Below are positions 10,782 to 20,688 of a stretch of DNA of 64,000 bases, piece by piece. The translations under genes and the position numbers were made by a program. A model generated the notes under the pieces. That model had not been told where the DNA came from, did not search any database, and saw nothing but the letters and a program-made list of their open reading frames with translations. How positions within the stretch are numbered: the stretch's first letter is position 1; each line of letters opens with the position of its first letter. Location of the stretch: contig CALKJD010000019.1 in NCBI GenBank assembly GCA_937995755.1, positions 1-64,000 on the forward strand, written 5' to 3'. This DNA comes from an uncultured Saprospiraceae bacterium. Lineage in GTDB: Bacteria > Bacteroidota > Bacteroidia > Chitinophagales > Saprospiraceae.

Positions 10782-13700
10782 ATGGAAAACCTATTGAAAT
10801 ACATTAGTATCACACTTATGCTTTGCATGACCTACACTAGTGAGGGTCAATGTGTAGCTGATTTTGACTACGATGACTCAAGCTTAGTCGTTTCATTTAG
10901 TGATAAGAGTCAGCATAACATCAATGATGACATTATCTCCTACATTTGGGATTTTGGTGATAATAGCAATGCTTCAGATCTTGCATCACCACAGCACATC
11001 TATGGAGCAAGTGGTGCGTATGATGTCACGCTTATTATAACTACCGAATCTGGCTGTACAGATACCATAACTCAAAGCATTTATATCTGTGGCTTCAATT
11101 TGACCTACGACCTTCAGATCGGATGCGATGATGATAATAAAGTATCTTTAGATCTATTGATACGTGATATATTTGGATCTGCTGAAGAGATCAACGTTTA
11201 TATTGATGGTGATATACTTAATTCTAATCCACTTACGATCATAAATGATACCGTAAGCCTATCAACTGAACTGCTAGCTGATGGTGAAGAGCACCTCATT
11301 CATATAGAATCTGTAAACCATACCAATTGTTTCCTGTCAGAGTCAATTGAGGTTACGGCTTGTGTTCCACCTTGCTATGTATCAAAACTTAAAGCCAACA
11401 TCACTAATAATATCACTATCAATGCATTAGTTACAGAGTCAGGATACAGTCCCCAAGTACTTAATGTCACTACCGGAGATACCATTATATACAAGTGGAC
11501 ATCAGACAATAAATCTATTACATCTAAACCCAACAACAATGGACAAAGTTGGGATAGTGGCATTCTTAATACAGGAGATGAATTCAAACTATATTCTTAT
11601 GCGCCTGGAATATTTTCATATTCATCTAGTAATACACCTATAGGTTTCATGGAAGGTTCGCTTGTGTCTACATGTCCAGACTCAGCTTATTATGATTTGT
11701 TACTCACGTTTCAAAACGAAGAACAGTCAGGCACTTATGACGTCTGGATTGATGGCGTACCTACTGATCTAAACGATTTACCATATGCCGCAAACGGATT
11801 CGATACTATAGAGCTTGTATTGCCAGGAGATGGCAATATACATACGTATAAAGTTATTGATCATAATTCTCCAAGTTGCAACCTAATAACCACCGTACAA
11901 GCTCCGCTTTGTGGAGTTTCTCCTGTATGTAATCTATTTTTGTCTGCCGCACAAATAACACCTTGCGATCAAGATAGTATCGTAGATGTTGCATTCACTA
12001 TATTGTCAGCAGGTGGTGGAGAAAATGGTTTTGACCTCTATATAGATGAAGAGCTATACGAAAGTAATATAGCCTATACTGGAACTGAGACTACTATAAT
12101 AAGACCTTTGTTTGGCGATGGCGAAGAACATAGTATCCAGATAATAGATACTGCTCAAGACTCTTGTATTGCTAGCACTACTATATTACTAGAAGACTGT
12201 ACACAGCCCTGCATCATCATCAATGCATTTGCTGGAGTAGGATCTAATAACAACTTCGTATCCAATGTGTTAAATGACTCCTTCTCACCTAAAGATATAA
12301 CTATATCCGTGGGAGATAGAATCATATGGCAATGGCAGACAGATACATTAAGATCGGTGACGGCGTTTGACTTTCTATTCGATAGTGGAGTCAAAGGTCC
12401 TGGCACTTCCTACACCTCACCAATACTTCCAATTGGTGTTCATAGATACTATTCAGAATATAATGGGATGGAAGGATCTATTACCGTAGAGCCTAACTGC
12501 GAAGGTGGCCTCATCCCAATAGTCTACAATTTCAATAAATTTGGTGGAGCTAATACAGGATATAACATATTCGTAGATAGCGTAAAAATAAATGGCGACC
12601 CAATACCTTACAGCGCAAATGGCAACAATTCTGGAAATTCTCTAGTAGCTGGAAACGGAGAATTACATCAAGTCCATATAGTGGATGCCGTAGATACATC
12701 TTGTAGTGCACTCCAAACTTTTAGTGCTCCATTTTGCGATGCGTCTACATGTGCACTCTTTATAGAAAATCCTGTAATTTCTGATTGCCGAGACGATAAC
12801 TTTTTTGACCTCACATTAGATTTGCTATCCTACAATACGATTGATTCTCAATTTGTGCTTTCGATCAATGATATCATTTCTGATACTATCACTTATGACA
12901 CCACTGAAGTGACATCTCTATACTTTAGACTTCCTGGAGATGGTACGCCACAAAACATCTATGTTCGTGATCTTGGTGAAGAATCTTGTGAAGCCTTATT
13001 TACATTTACAGCACCTGCTTGTGACAATCCATGTAGCTTTGACGCTATAGAAATTGATTATATCTTAGAGACCATTGCGGACTCTTGTTTCGATGGTACG
13101 GTACAGTTATTTGTCAGTACTCAAGCCGTACATAGCTTCAATAGCGACTACACTATATCGATCACTTCAGAGAATTTAGACATTCAAGAAACTTATGACT
13201 ACCCTGTGGATGGCTATATTAGTCATATCTTTCAACTCCCTGCTAATGGCGAACTTGTAGACATCACATTTACAAATCTAGATGATATTACCTGTCAAAA
13301 AGATACTACATTCAGCATATACAAATGTAATCCTGACCCTTGCAAGATCAGTCTTATTGATATATCCTATGATTCTTGCAGAGATGGCGGTCTTATGGAT
13401 ATGACTATAGAAATCGATACTTTTAGAATATCTGATTCGTTAAGTATACTGTTTGATGATGAACAGATTTTTAATGGAAGCTACTCTGATTTTTATGAAT
13501 CTCCGTCTTTTGAAATTGCTTATACAGGAGAAGAAAGAAAACTTACGCTCATCGACAAAGGAGTGGATGAGTGTATCACAGATGAATTTTTCTACACTGA
13601 TTTTTGCCCTACGGAATGTATTATCGACGTATCGTATGTACTCAGCGATTCTTGTATATTAGCAGAAGACCCCACCTATGACATCATCATTACAGGAACA

Positions 13701-15422
13701 GTACTAAATGCTATATCTGACTCCATTCTGCTTGACTTAGTGAGTAGTAATATTTCTATTACATATAGTTATGAAGAACTCATTAATGGTATTACACTCA
13801 CTATCGACCGCGCCGATAACAACCCAACTTTAGGTGTATTTGATTTATCAGATGATAGTTGCCGAAAGTTTCTACCGATAGAACCGCCCACATGCATTCT
13901 CGATTGCAATATCAATATCGAATCTGTTAACCAAGAAGAAGGTGATTGTATCAATGGTCTACGTGATGTAACATTCAAAATATCATATGCCTATCAGGAT
14001 GCAGAATCTATCGAGGTGATTATAGATGGAAATATCTCAAAAACAACTGTATACCCTACTGATAGTCTTGTAAGTACTGAGTTAATCGGAGATGGTCAGA
14101 CGCACAATGTCATTATACGAGATATCAATAACTCGGAATGTGCAGACACCTTAGATTTCATTGTGATGCCATGCCAGTTTAGCTGTAGCGACTTCTTAAT
14201 AGACTTTGACGTAGATATCGACACTCTCAATAAGACAGTAACTTATAATGACCTCACGACAGGCAATCCAGATAAATGGCGGTGGGATTTTGGAGATGGC
14301 ATTATGTCCAATGATGATAATCCATTTCATACATACACCGATTTTGGAACCTACACAATATGTCTTACCGCTCAGAACATAGAAGAAGGATGTATCCAAA
14401 CCATTTGTAAAGACATTGAATTAATAGATATCGACTGTTCTGCCGATTTCACTTATGCAGTAGACGAACTAACTGTTAATTTCCAAAGCTTATCTATGGC
14501 AGCAGAGGACATCAATAACCTTATCTGGACACTCGATGGTAACACTATTATTGAAAATGAAATGACAGGCTCATACACTTCAATCCAATCCGAATCCATA
14601 GAGCTTTGCTTGAGCATAGAGACCATAACTAACTGTAAAAGTACATATTGTGAATCCATACAACTCTTAAACCCATGTAATATATCTGCATCATTTGATG
14701 CATCGATCACTTTTGATTCCATTCGATTGATCAATAACAGTTTGGGAGACTATACTAATACCACATGGACCTTTGGAGATGGATTTACATTCTCGGGTAA
14801 TGAAGTAGAATATATATACCCACAGGATGGCGATTATGAAGTCTGCATGACTGTAGAAAATACGAATGCCATAGATTGTGAATTTACAATTTGCCAAATG
14901 ATAAACATTAATAGCTGTGATGCCAATGCATTATTTAGTGTGAATATCAATCAAGATACGCTCAACGCGAATTTGATTGCTCCTTTAGAAAATTATGAGA
15001 TATCTTGGGACTTAGGTAATGGATTCAATGCCAATATCAATCCTGTCCAATTTGTATACACCGTAGAAGGCGATTATACGATTTGCGCTACCGTTACGGA
15101 TACCGATCTAGACAACTGCACACAGACCTATTGTGAAGACATATCTATCATTCTCACAAGTATCGAAGCTAATGCATTACATGATTTGCAGGTGTACCCT
15201 AATCCAATCAAGGTTGGAGAATATGTAAGCATAGTGAATAAGGAAAAATTAGACCTTACGATTGACATTTACACACCATCAGGACAAAAGCTGAAAGCCA
15301 TAATAAATGATCTTGGAGATCGATATACCATTTCTACCAATTCGCTTTTAGCAGGAAAATACTTAGTGCAAATCTCATCATCTGATGAAAGTATTGTGAA
15401 ATCTATCATACTCATCGACTAA
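10782..15422 (+). CDS. Large secreted PKD-domain protein with Cys-delimited repeats and T9SS C-terminal sorting domain
   Basis: PKD motifs (YIWDFGDNSNASDLASPQHIYGASGAYDVTL; WRWDFGDGIMSNDDNPFHTY); C-terminus LQVYPNPIKVGEYVSI...GKYLVQISSSDESIVKSIILID. Confidence 0.9.
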   Translation: MENLLKYISITLMLCMTYTSEGQCVADFDYDDSSLVVSFSDKSQHNINDDIISYIWDFGDNSNASDLASPQHIYGASGAYDVTLIITTESGCTDTITQSIYICGFNLTYDLQIGCDDDNKVSLDLLIRDIFGSAEEINVYIDGDILNSNPLTIINDTVSLSTELLADGEEHLIHIESVNHTNCFLSESIEVTACVPPCYVSKLKANITNNITINALVTESGYSPQVLNVTTGDTIIYKWTSDNKSITSKPNNNGQSWDSGILNTGDEFKLYSYAPGIFSYSSSNTPIGFMEGSLVSTCPDSAYYDLLLTFQNEEQSGTYDVWIDGVPTDLNDLPYAANGFDTIELVLPGDGNIHTYKVIDHNSPSCNLITTVQAPLCGVSPVCNLFLSAAQITPCDQDSIVDVAFTILSAGGGENGFDLYIDEELYESNIAYTGTETTIIRPLFGDGEEHSIQIIDTAQDSCIASTTILLEDCTQPCIIINAFAGVGSNNNFVSNVLNDSFSPKDITISVGDRIIWQWQTDTLRSVTAFDFLFDSGVKGPGTSYTSPILPIGVHRYYSEYNGMEGSITVEPNCEGGLIPIVYNFNKFGGANTGYNIFVDSVKINGDPIPYSANGNNSGNSLVAGNGELHQVHIVDAVDTSCSALQTFSAPFCDASTCALFIENPVISDCRDDNFFDLTLDLLSYNTIDSQFVLSINDIISDTITYDTTEVTSLYFRLPGDGTPQNIYVRDLGEESCEALFTFTAPACDNPCSFDAIEIDYILETIADSCFDGTVQLFVSTQAVHSFNSDYTISITSENLDIQETYDYPVDGYISHIFQLPANGELVDITFTNLDDITCQKDTTFSIYKCNPDPCKISLIDISYDSCRDGGLMDMTIEIDTFRISDSLSILFDDEQIFNGSYSDFYESPSFEIAYTGEERKLTLIDKGVDECITDEFFYTDFCPTECIIDVSYVLSDSCILAEDPTYDIIITGTVLNAISDSILLDLVSSNISITYSYEELINGITLTIDRADNNPTLGVFDLSDDSCRKFLPIEPPTCILDCNINIESVNQEEGDCINGLRDVTFKISYAYQDAESIEVIIDGNISKTTVYPTDSLVSTELIGDGQTHNVIIRDINNSECADTLDFIVMPCQFSCSDFLIDFDVDIDTLNKTVTYNDLTTGNPDKWRWDFGDGIMSNDDNPFHTYTDFGTYTICLTAQNIEEGCIQTICKDIELIDIDCSADFTYAVDELTVNFQSLSMAAEDINNLIWTLDGNTIIENEMTGSYTSIQSESIELCLSIETITNCKSTYCESIQLLNPCNISASFDASITFDSIRLINNSLGDYTNTTWTFGDGFTFSGNEVEYIYPQDGDYEVCMTVENTNAIDCEFTICQMININSCDANALFSVNINQDTLNANLIAPLENYEISWDLGNGFNANINPVQFVYTVEGDYTICATVTDTDLDNCTQTYCEDISIILTSIEANALHDLQVYPNPIKVGEYVSIVNKEKLDLTIDIYTPSGQKLKAIINDLGDRYTISTNSLLAGKYLVQISSSDESIVKSIILID

Positions 15423-15533
15423 TTCATTGGTGGATTAGGTAATAAATACATTGAAATCTATCAAAAATCTCGTCTTCCGAAAATTGCAATCGATTGAATT
15501 TTCAATCCGTTAAAAATCAAAGATTAATTGGCT

Positions 15534-15562
15534 TTGATAACTGTCTAGCAATGCTATTTTTG
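15534..15562 (+). promoter_or_regulatory. Candidate Bacteroidota promoter for pgmB
   Basis: TTG (15534-15536) - 18 bp - TATTTTTG (15555-15562), fits TTG/TAnnTTTG, 28 bp before the ATG. Confidence 0.55.
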
Positions 15563-15589
15563 TTTGTTTACTAATCATTCAGACAGCTA

Positions 15590-16252
15590 ATGTATAGAGG
15601 AGTATTATTTGATCTAGACGGTGTTATCGTAGATACTGCCGGATATCACTTTGAAGCATGGAAAAGATTGGCCAATTCCCTTGGTACAGATTTTACCACA
15701 GAACAGAACGAACAACTCAAAGGTGTAGGACGAGTGGAATCACTCCAAATGATCTTAAAATGGGGCGAAATAGTTAAAACTGAAGAAGAGCAAGCAAGTC
15801 TTTGCATCATCAAAAATGATTGGTATCTCGATCTCATTACTCATATGAATGAAAGCGAGATTCTACCTGATGTCAAAAAAATGCTTGACAATCTCAAAGA
15901 TAACAATGTACATATCGCCTTAGGAAGTGCATCAAAGAATGCCGTAACTATCCTCAAGGCGGTAGGTCTTATAGATTATTTTGAAGCGATCATAGATGGT
16001 ACTAAAACGACTCGATCCAAACCAGATCCACAAACTTTTGAATTAGGTGCCGAAGCCCTTGGATTAGATCCATCGGAATGCGTAGTTATTGAAGATTCAA
16101 TTAAAGGTATAAAGGCAGCGAAACTTGGAGGCTTTGATACTATAGGAATTGGAAACCCGATCAATCTAAATGCCAGTGTAGTGACCGTAGCGGATCTCAC
16201 TGAGCTAAGCTATACATGTGATGATGGCAAGTTAATTATACTCGACAAATAG
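15590..16252 (+). CDS. pgmB: Beta-phosphoglucomutase (HAD superfamily)
   Basis: GVLFDLDGVIVDTAGYHFEAWKRLA, GLDPSECVVIEDSIKGIKAA; adjacent to a GH65 gene. Confidence 0.9.
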   Translation: MYRGVLFDLDGVIVDTAGYHFEAWKRLANSLGTDFTTEQNEQLKGVGRVESLQMILKWGEIVKTEEEQASLCIIKNDWYLDLITHMNESEILPDVKKMLDNLKDNNVHIALGSASKNAVTILKAVGLIDYFEAIIDGTKTTRSKPDPQTFELGAEALGLDPSECVVIEDSIKGIKAAKLGGFDTIGIGNPINLNASVVTVADLTELSYTCDDGKLIILDK

Positions 16253-16341
16253 GTATTTACCAACAAGAAATTGAGGACGCGAAATAGTATTTAATATTGC
16301 AAACTATATGATTGTAACACGATCATTTGATAAGATAAAAG

Positions 16342-18642
16342 ATGAAAGATTACTTAGTAAAAGACAACTGGAAGATCATAGAAGATCAATATCACGCGGA
16401 ATTCAATCAGATCTCTGAAAGTATATTTTCTATAGGTAACGGACAGATGGGCCAAAGAGCCAACTTCGAAGAAACTTTTACTGGAGAGACTTTACAAGGG
16501 AACTACATCGGCGGCGTCTACTATCCTGACAAGACACGTGTCGGTTGGTGGAAAAACGGATATCCAGAATATTTCGCTAAAGTACCTAATGCTTGTGATT
16601 GGATAGGAATACGCATTCTTTTAGATCAAGAAGAGGTAAATCTTCACTTATCAGATATAAAGAGTTTCTATCGAGAGCTAGATATGAAACGCGGTCTACT
16701 CACAAGAAAAGTTGAATTCATTACTCCTAAGGGAAGACATCTAAGCCTAGAATCACAGAGATTTTGCAGTATGGCCGATGATGAGCTCGGAGTAATAAGA
16801 TATAAAGTAACGTCGCATAATTATAGCGGAGGATTAGCACTTGTTTCTTTTCTTGACTTCGACGTAAAGAATAGTGATGCTAATTATGATGAAAAATTTT
16901 GGGATGAAGATCATCAAGTAGCTAATGATGATGCGATGTATGTCATAGCCAAAACTCGTAAAACCAACTTTCTCTGCGCAGCCAGCATGGATCACTCATT
17001 GACCATTACTGGTGGCAAGTCAGATTTTTACTTTGACTATGGTAATGGTGAAAAATATGTAGAAGTATTCATCTCTGGAGAAATAGTGCCAGATGGAGAA
17101 TGGTCGTATTGCAAATATGTAAACATTAGCAGCTCACGTAACCATACTAATGAAGACTTACAAATCAATGCACTATCTAAATCTAAAGCTGCTAAGGCAC
17201 AAGGTTTTGATGCTCTATTAAAAGATCATATCGATGCTTGGGCTAACATCTGGAATACTGCAGATATCGTAATCAAAGATGATGTAGCTGCACAACAAGG
17301 AATCAGATTCAATATATTCCAACTTTACCAAACGTATACAGGAAAAGATAGTCGACTAAACATAGGACCGAAAGGATTTACAGGAGAAAAATATGGAGGC
17401 TCTACCTATTGGGATACAGAAGCATATTGTTTACCATTTTACCTATCGACTACTGACGCATCAGTAGCACGTAACCTACTAATCTATAGACACAATCAAT
17501 TAGATCGCGCTATAGAAAATGCAGAGAAGCTCGGCTTCAATAATGGAGCAGCACTCTACCCTATGGTTACTATGAATGGCGAAGAATGTCATAATGAATG
17601 GGAGATCACATTCGAAGAAATACACAGAAACGGAGCTATAGCCTATGCGATCTATGATTACATCAAGTATACTGGAGATAAGAAATATTTGGCTAGTCAT
17701 GGCGCAGAAGTATTAGTAGCCATAGCAAGGTTCTGGGCCCATAGAGTAAATTTCTCTGAAGAAAAGCAACAGTATGTCATGCTAGGCGTAACCGGCCCTA
17801 ATGAATACGAAAACAATGTAAACAACAATTGGTACACTAACTATATTGCTTCTTGGTGTTTGGAGTATGCTGCTGAATCAATGGCCTACATTAAGGATAC
17901 TCATGCTGAGGATTATGCTAGGATTATTTCATTGATCGATTTTAGCGACGAAGAGTTGAAAAAATGGGATGATATCAGAAATAACATCTATCTACCAAGT
18001 GATAAAAACAAGGGTATCTATCTACAGCAAGATGGATTCTTAGACAAAGAAATCATACCTGTCGCAGATTTAGCTCCTGCCGATAGACCAATCAATCAGA
18101 AGTGGTCTTGGGATCGTATTCTGAGGTCCTGCTATATCAAACAAGCAGATGTACTTCAAGGTATCTATTTCTTTGAAGATAGATTTGATCTAGAAGACAT
18201 AAGACGCAACTATGTGTACTACGAACCATTGACAGTGCATGAGTCTTCACTATCACCTTGTGTACACTCTATCCTAGCTACGAAATTAGGTATGGATGAT
18301 AAAGCATACGAGATGTACCTACGTACAAGTAGGCTTGATCTTGACGATTATAATAACGATACCGAAGATGGCTGCCATATCACTAGTATGGCAGGAACAT
18401 GGTTAGCGATCGTAAGGGGATTTGCTGGCATGAGCGTCGAAGGCGAAACACTTTCATTTGCTCCTAGGCTGCCACAACAATGGACAGAAGTAAGCTTTAA
18501 GACCAATTTTAGAGGACAACTTATTGAGTTCATTATGAATACCAATGGTAACGAAATAAAAAATCTCTCTAACAGCCCTATAAAAGTATTACTTAATAAT
18601 AAGGAAGTAAGTATAGATCCTATGAAAGCAAGCGTTGAATAG
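16342..18642 (+). CDS. Glycoside hydrolase family 65 protein (maltose/kojibiose/trehalose phosphorylase type)
   Basis: GGSTYWDTEAYCLPFYL, GVTGPNEYENNVNNNWYTNYIA, HESSLSPCVHSI; paired with pgmB. Confidence 0.9.
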   Translation: MKDYLVKDNWKIIEDQYHAEFNQISESIFSIGNGQMGQRANFEETFTGETLQGNYIGGVYYPDKTRVGWWKNGYPEYFAKVPNACDWIGIRILLDQEEVNLHLSDIKSFYRELDMKRGLLTRKVEFITPKGRHLSLESQRFCSMADDELGVIRYKVTSHNYSGGLALVSFLDFDVKNSDANYDEKFWDEDHQVANDDAMYVIAKTRKTNFLCAASMDHSLTITGGKSDFYFDYGNGEKYVEVFISGEIVPDGEWSYCKYVNISSSRNHTNEDLQINALSKSKAAKAQGFDALLKDHIDAWANIWNTADIVIKDDVAAQQGIRFNIFQLYQTYTGKDSRLNIGPKGFTGEKYGGSTYWDTEAYCLPFYLSTTDASVARNLLIYRHNQLDRAIENAEKLGFNNGAALYPMVTMNGEECHNEWEITFEEIHRNGAIAYAIYDYIKYTGDKKYLASHGAEVLVAIARFWAHRVNFSEEKQQYVMLGVTGPNEYENNVNNNWYTNYIASWCLEYAAESMAYIKDTHAEDYARIISLIDFSDEELKKWDDIRNNIYLPSDKNKGIYLQQDGFLDKEIIPVADLAPADRPINQKWSWDRILRSCYIKQADVLQGIYFFEDRFDLEDIRRNYVYYEPLTVHESSLSPCVHSILATKLGMDDKAYEMYLRTSRLDLDDYNNDTEDGCHITSMAGTWLAIVRGFAGMSVEGETLSFAPRLPQQWTEVSFKTNFRGQLIEFIMNTNGNEIKNLSNSPIKVLLNNKEVSIDPMKASVE

Positions 18643-18798
18643 CCAAACAAAACTGGCTGTTTTCAAATTAATCAAAGTACTCATACAACTTTCATACTTG
18701 TGACCAGAAGACATCTTTTAATGACTTCTGCTTCACTACCATACTATTATTTGAACATATAGGCTATCAGCTAATGAGGAATTAAGTAATTTTATAAA

Positions 18799-20424
18799 AT
18801 GAATTACTTTCTTGTCATCTTTCTCCTGTTATCAGATATCTATATACTTACAGCGCAAGTAGATTTCACATCTTCTAATCTGCCTATCATTATAATAAAT
18901 ACGAATAATGAATCTCCTATTTTCGATGATCCAAAAGTAGAGGCGAACATTGGAATCATATATAATGGTGAGGGAGAAAGGAATACCATATTTGATCCAC
19001 GCAATGAGTATTTCGGTAAATGCGGAATTGAAATTAGAGGGGAATCATCTCAGTTATTTGATAAAAAATCTTACCTCTTTGAAACTTGGGATGCCGATGG
19101 CAATGATATAGATACAAGCTTTCTCGGATTTCCTGCCGAAGAAGATTTTATTCTCTATGGTCCATATTCGGATAAGACGTTGCTCAATAATGTACTTGCC
19201 ATGCATCTTGCCAATCAGATGGGGCATTACTCCAGTAGGACAAGATTTGTCGAAGTTATAATCAACGATTATTATAAAGGTATTTATGTGTTAATGGAAA
19301 AAATAAAACGTGATAAAGACCGAGTAGATATTGCAAAACTCAATAGCGTTGATATCGAAGGAGATGAATTGACAGGTGGATACATCGTCAGAATAGACAA
19401 AGGAGTATATGATGGATGGACATCGCAGTACGATGCCCATAATTCATTCAATGATGTTAAATTTCAATACTACTACCCTGATCAAGACAATATACAATCC
19501 GAGCAGAAATTATATATCAAATCTTACGTTGATGATTTTGAATCTGCCGTAGCCAGCAATAATGGATTCAATGAGGGTGGTTTTCATTATACGCATTATA
19601 TAAATCTAAGATCATTTGTAGACAACTTTATATTAAACGAATTATCAAAAGATGTAGATGCCTATAGATTAAGCTCATACTTCCATAAAGACAAAGACAG
19701 TAAAGGAGGACGATTCACTGCAGGCCCATTTTGGGATTTCAACCTAGCTTTTGGAAATGCAGATTATTGTCAGACATCTGTTACTTCAGGTTTAATCTAC
19801 AATCAATGTGGAGGCAATAATCCATTTTGGTGGAATAGGTTTCTAAATGACGTCACTTTTCTTCCTGCCATGAAATGCAGATGGGAAGAACTAAGGCAAA
19901 GTATTTTTAGTAAAGAATACATCGATGACTTTCTAGAAGAACACAAAGTATTATTAGAAGAAAGCCAAGAAAGAAATTTTACTCAATTCCCTATCCTAGG
20001 ACAATACATTTGGCCTAATCCAACATTCTTTGAAAATGCTTCTTCGCATTCTATTGCTATAGATATTATGAAAGATTGGCTTAATAGCCGTATTGAATGG
20101 CTAGATAATAATCTTCCTGGTTTTGCTGTGGGTTGTGATAAATTTGATGATCCTAATTATGAAGTTATGATGGACGTATCTCTATCAGATTTGAATCGAG
20201 AATCAATTAAGTTATTTCCAAATCCAACAGCAGATTATGTTCAAATAAGTAGCGACAAGAGTATCGGTGAAGTAATAATTTTTGATATGATTGGAAATCA
20301 ATTAAAGACTTTAAATCATGATACAAAATCAGCTATTATCGATTTACGAAGTCTTTCGAGTGGAACGTATATTTTGAAAACTGGTCCGTCATTAGCAACG
20401 GCAGTAAAATTGATCAAATTGTAA
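18799..20424 (+). CDS. CotH kinase family protein with T9SS sorting domain
   Basis: GIEIRGESSQLFDKKSYLFETWD, YYKGIYVLMEKIKRDKDRVDI, GPFWDFNLAFGNA; C-terminal LFPNPTADYVQIS...GTYILKTGPSLATAVKLIKL. Confidence 0.9.
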   Translation: MNYFLVIFLLLSDIYILTAQVDFTSSNLPIIIINTNNESPIFDDPKVEANIGIIYNGEGERNTIFDPRNEYFGKCGIEIRGESSQLFDKKSYLFETWDADGNDIDTSFLGFPAEEDFILYGPYSDKTLLNNVLAMHLANQMGHYSSRTRFVEVIINDYYKGIYVLMEKIKRDKDRVDIAKLNSVDIEGDELTGGYIVRIDKGVYDGWTSQYDAHNSFNDVKFQYYYPDQDNIQSEQKLYIKSYVDDFESAVASNNGFNEGGFHYTHYINLRSFVDNFILNELSKDVDAYRLSSYFHKDKDSKGGRFTAGPFWDFNLAFGNADYCQTSVTSGLIYNQCGGNNPFWWNRFLNDVTFLPAMKCRWEELRQSIFSKEYIDDFLEEHKVLLEESQERNFTQFPILGQYIWPNPTFFENASSHSIAIDIMKDWLNSRIEWLDNNLPGFAVGCDKFDDPNYEVMMDVSLSDLNRESIKLFPNPTADYVQISSDKSIGEVIIFDMIGNQLKTLNHDTKSAIIDLRSLSSGTYILKTGPSLATAVKLIKL

Positions 20425-20652
20425 TGCTAGATAAAGTGTGACAATGGTCGTGCTACATTTGAAGTTGTATTACTTGTTTTTAAATCACTTCGATATTGAG
20501 TATTGCAAAAAAATATATTGACTATTGGGAAAATTACGAAATCAAATACCTATATTAGTGTTGAAACTAGATCGGATGATTAGATGAAAGTACCCTAAAT
20601 TCCTTTCTAGATTAAAGAATAAACCTATAATCTAAGTACCTATGTCTAAATT

Positions 20653-20688
20653 ACCTACGGCCGTGACCTACGGCCGTGACCTACGGCC
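20653..20688 (+). repeat. 13-bp tandem repeat (ACCTACGGCCGTG, ~2.8 copies) at the start of a lipoprotein gene
   Basis: Direct reading of 20653-20688; the unit contains the 8-bp palindrome ACGGCCGT. Confidence 0.95.

Noticed and set aside
15590-18642. pgmB-GH65 pair as a novel sugar system
   Set aside because: Standard disaccharide phosphorylase plus beta-phosphoglucomutase pairing; only the lack of a neighbouring transporter is mildly notable.
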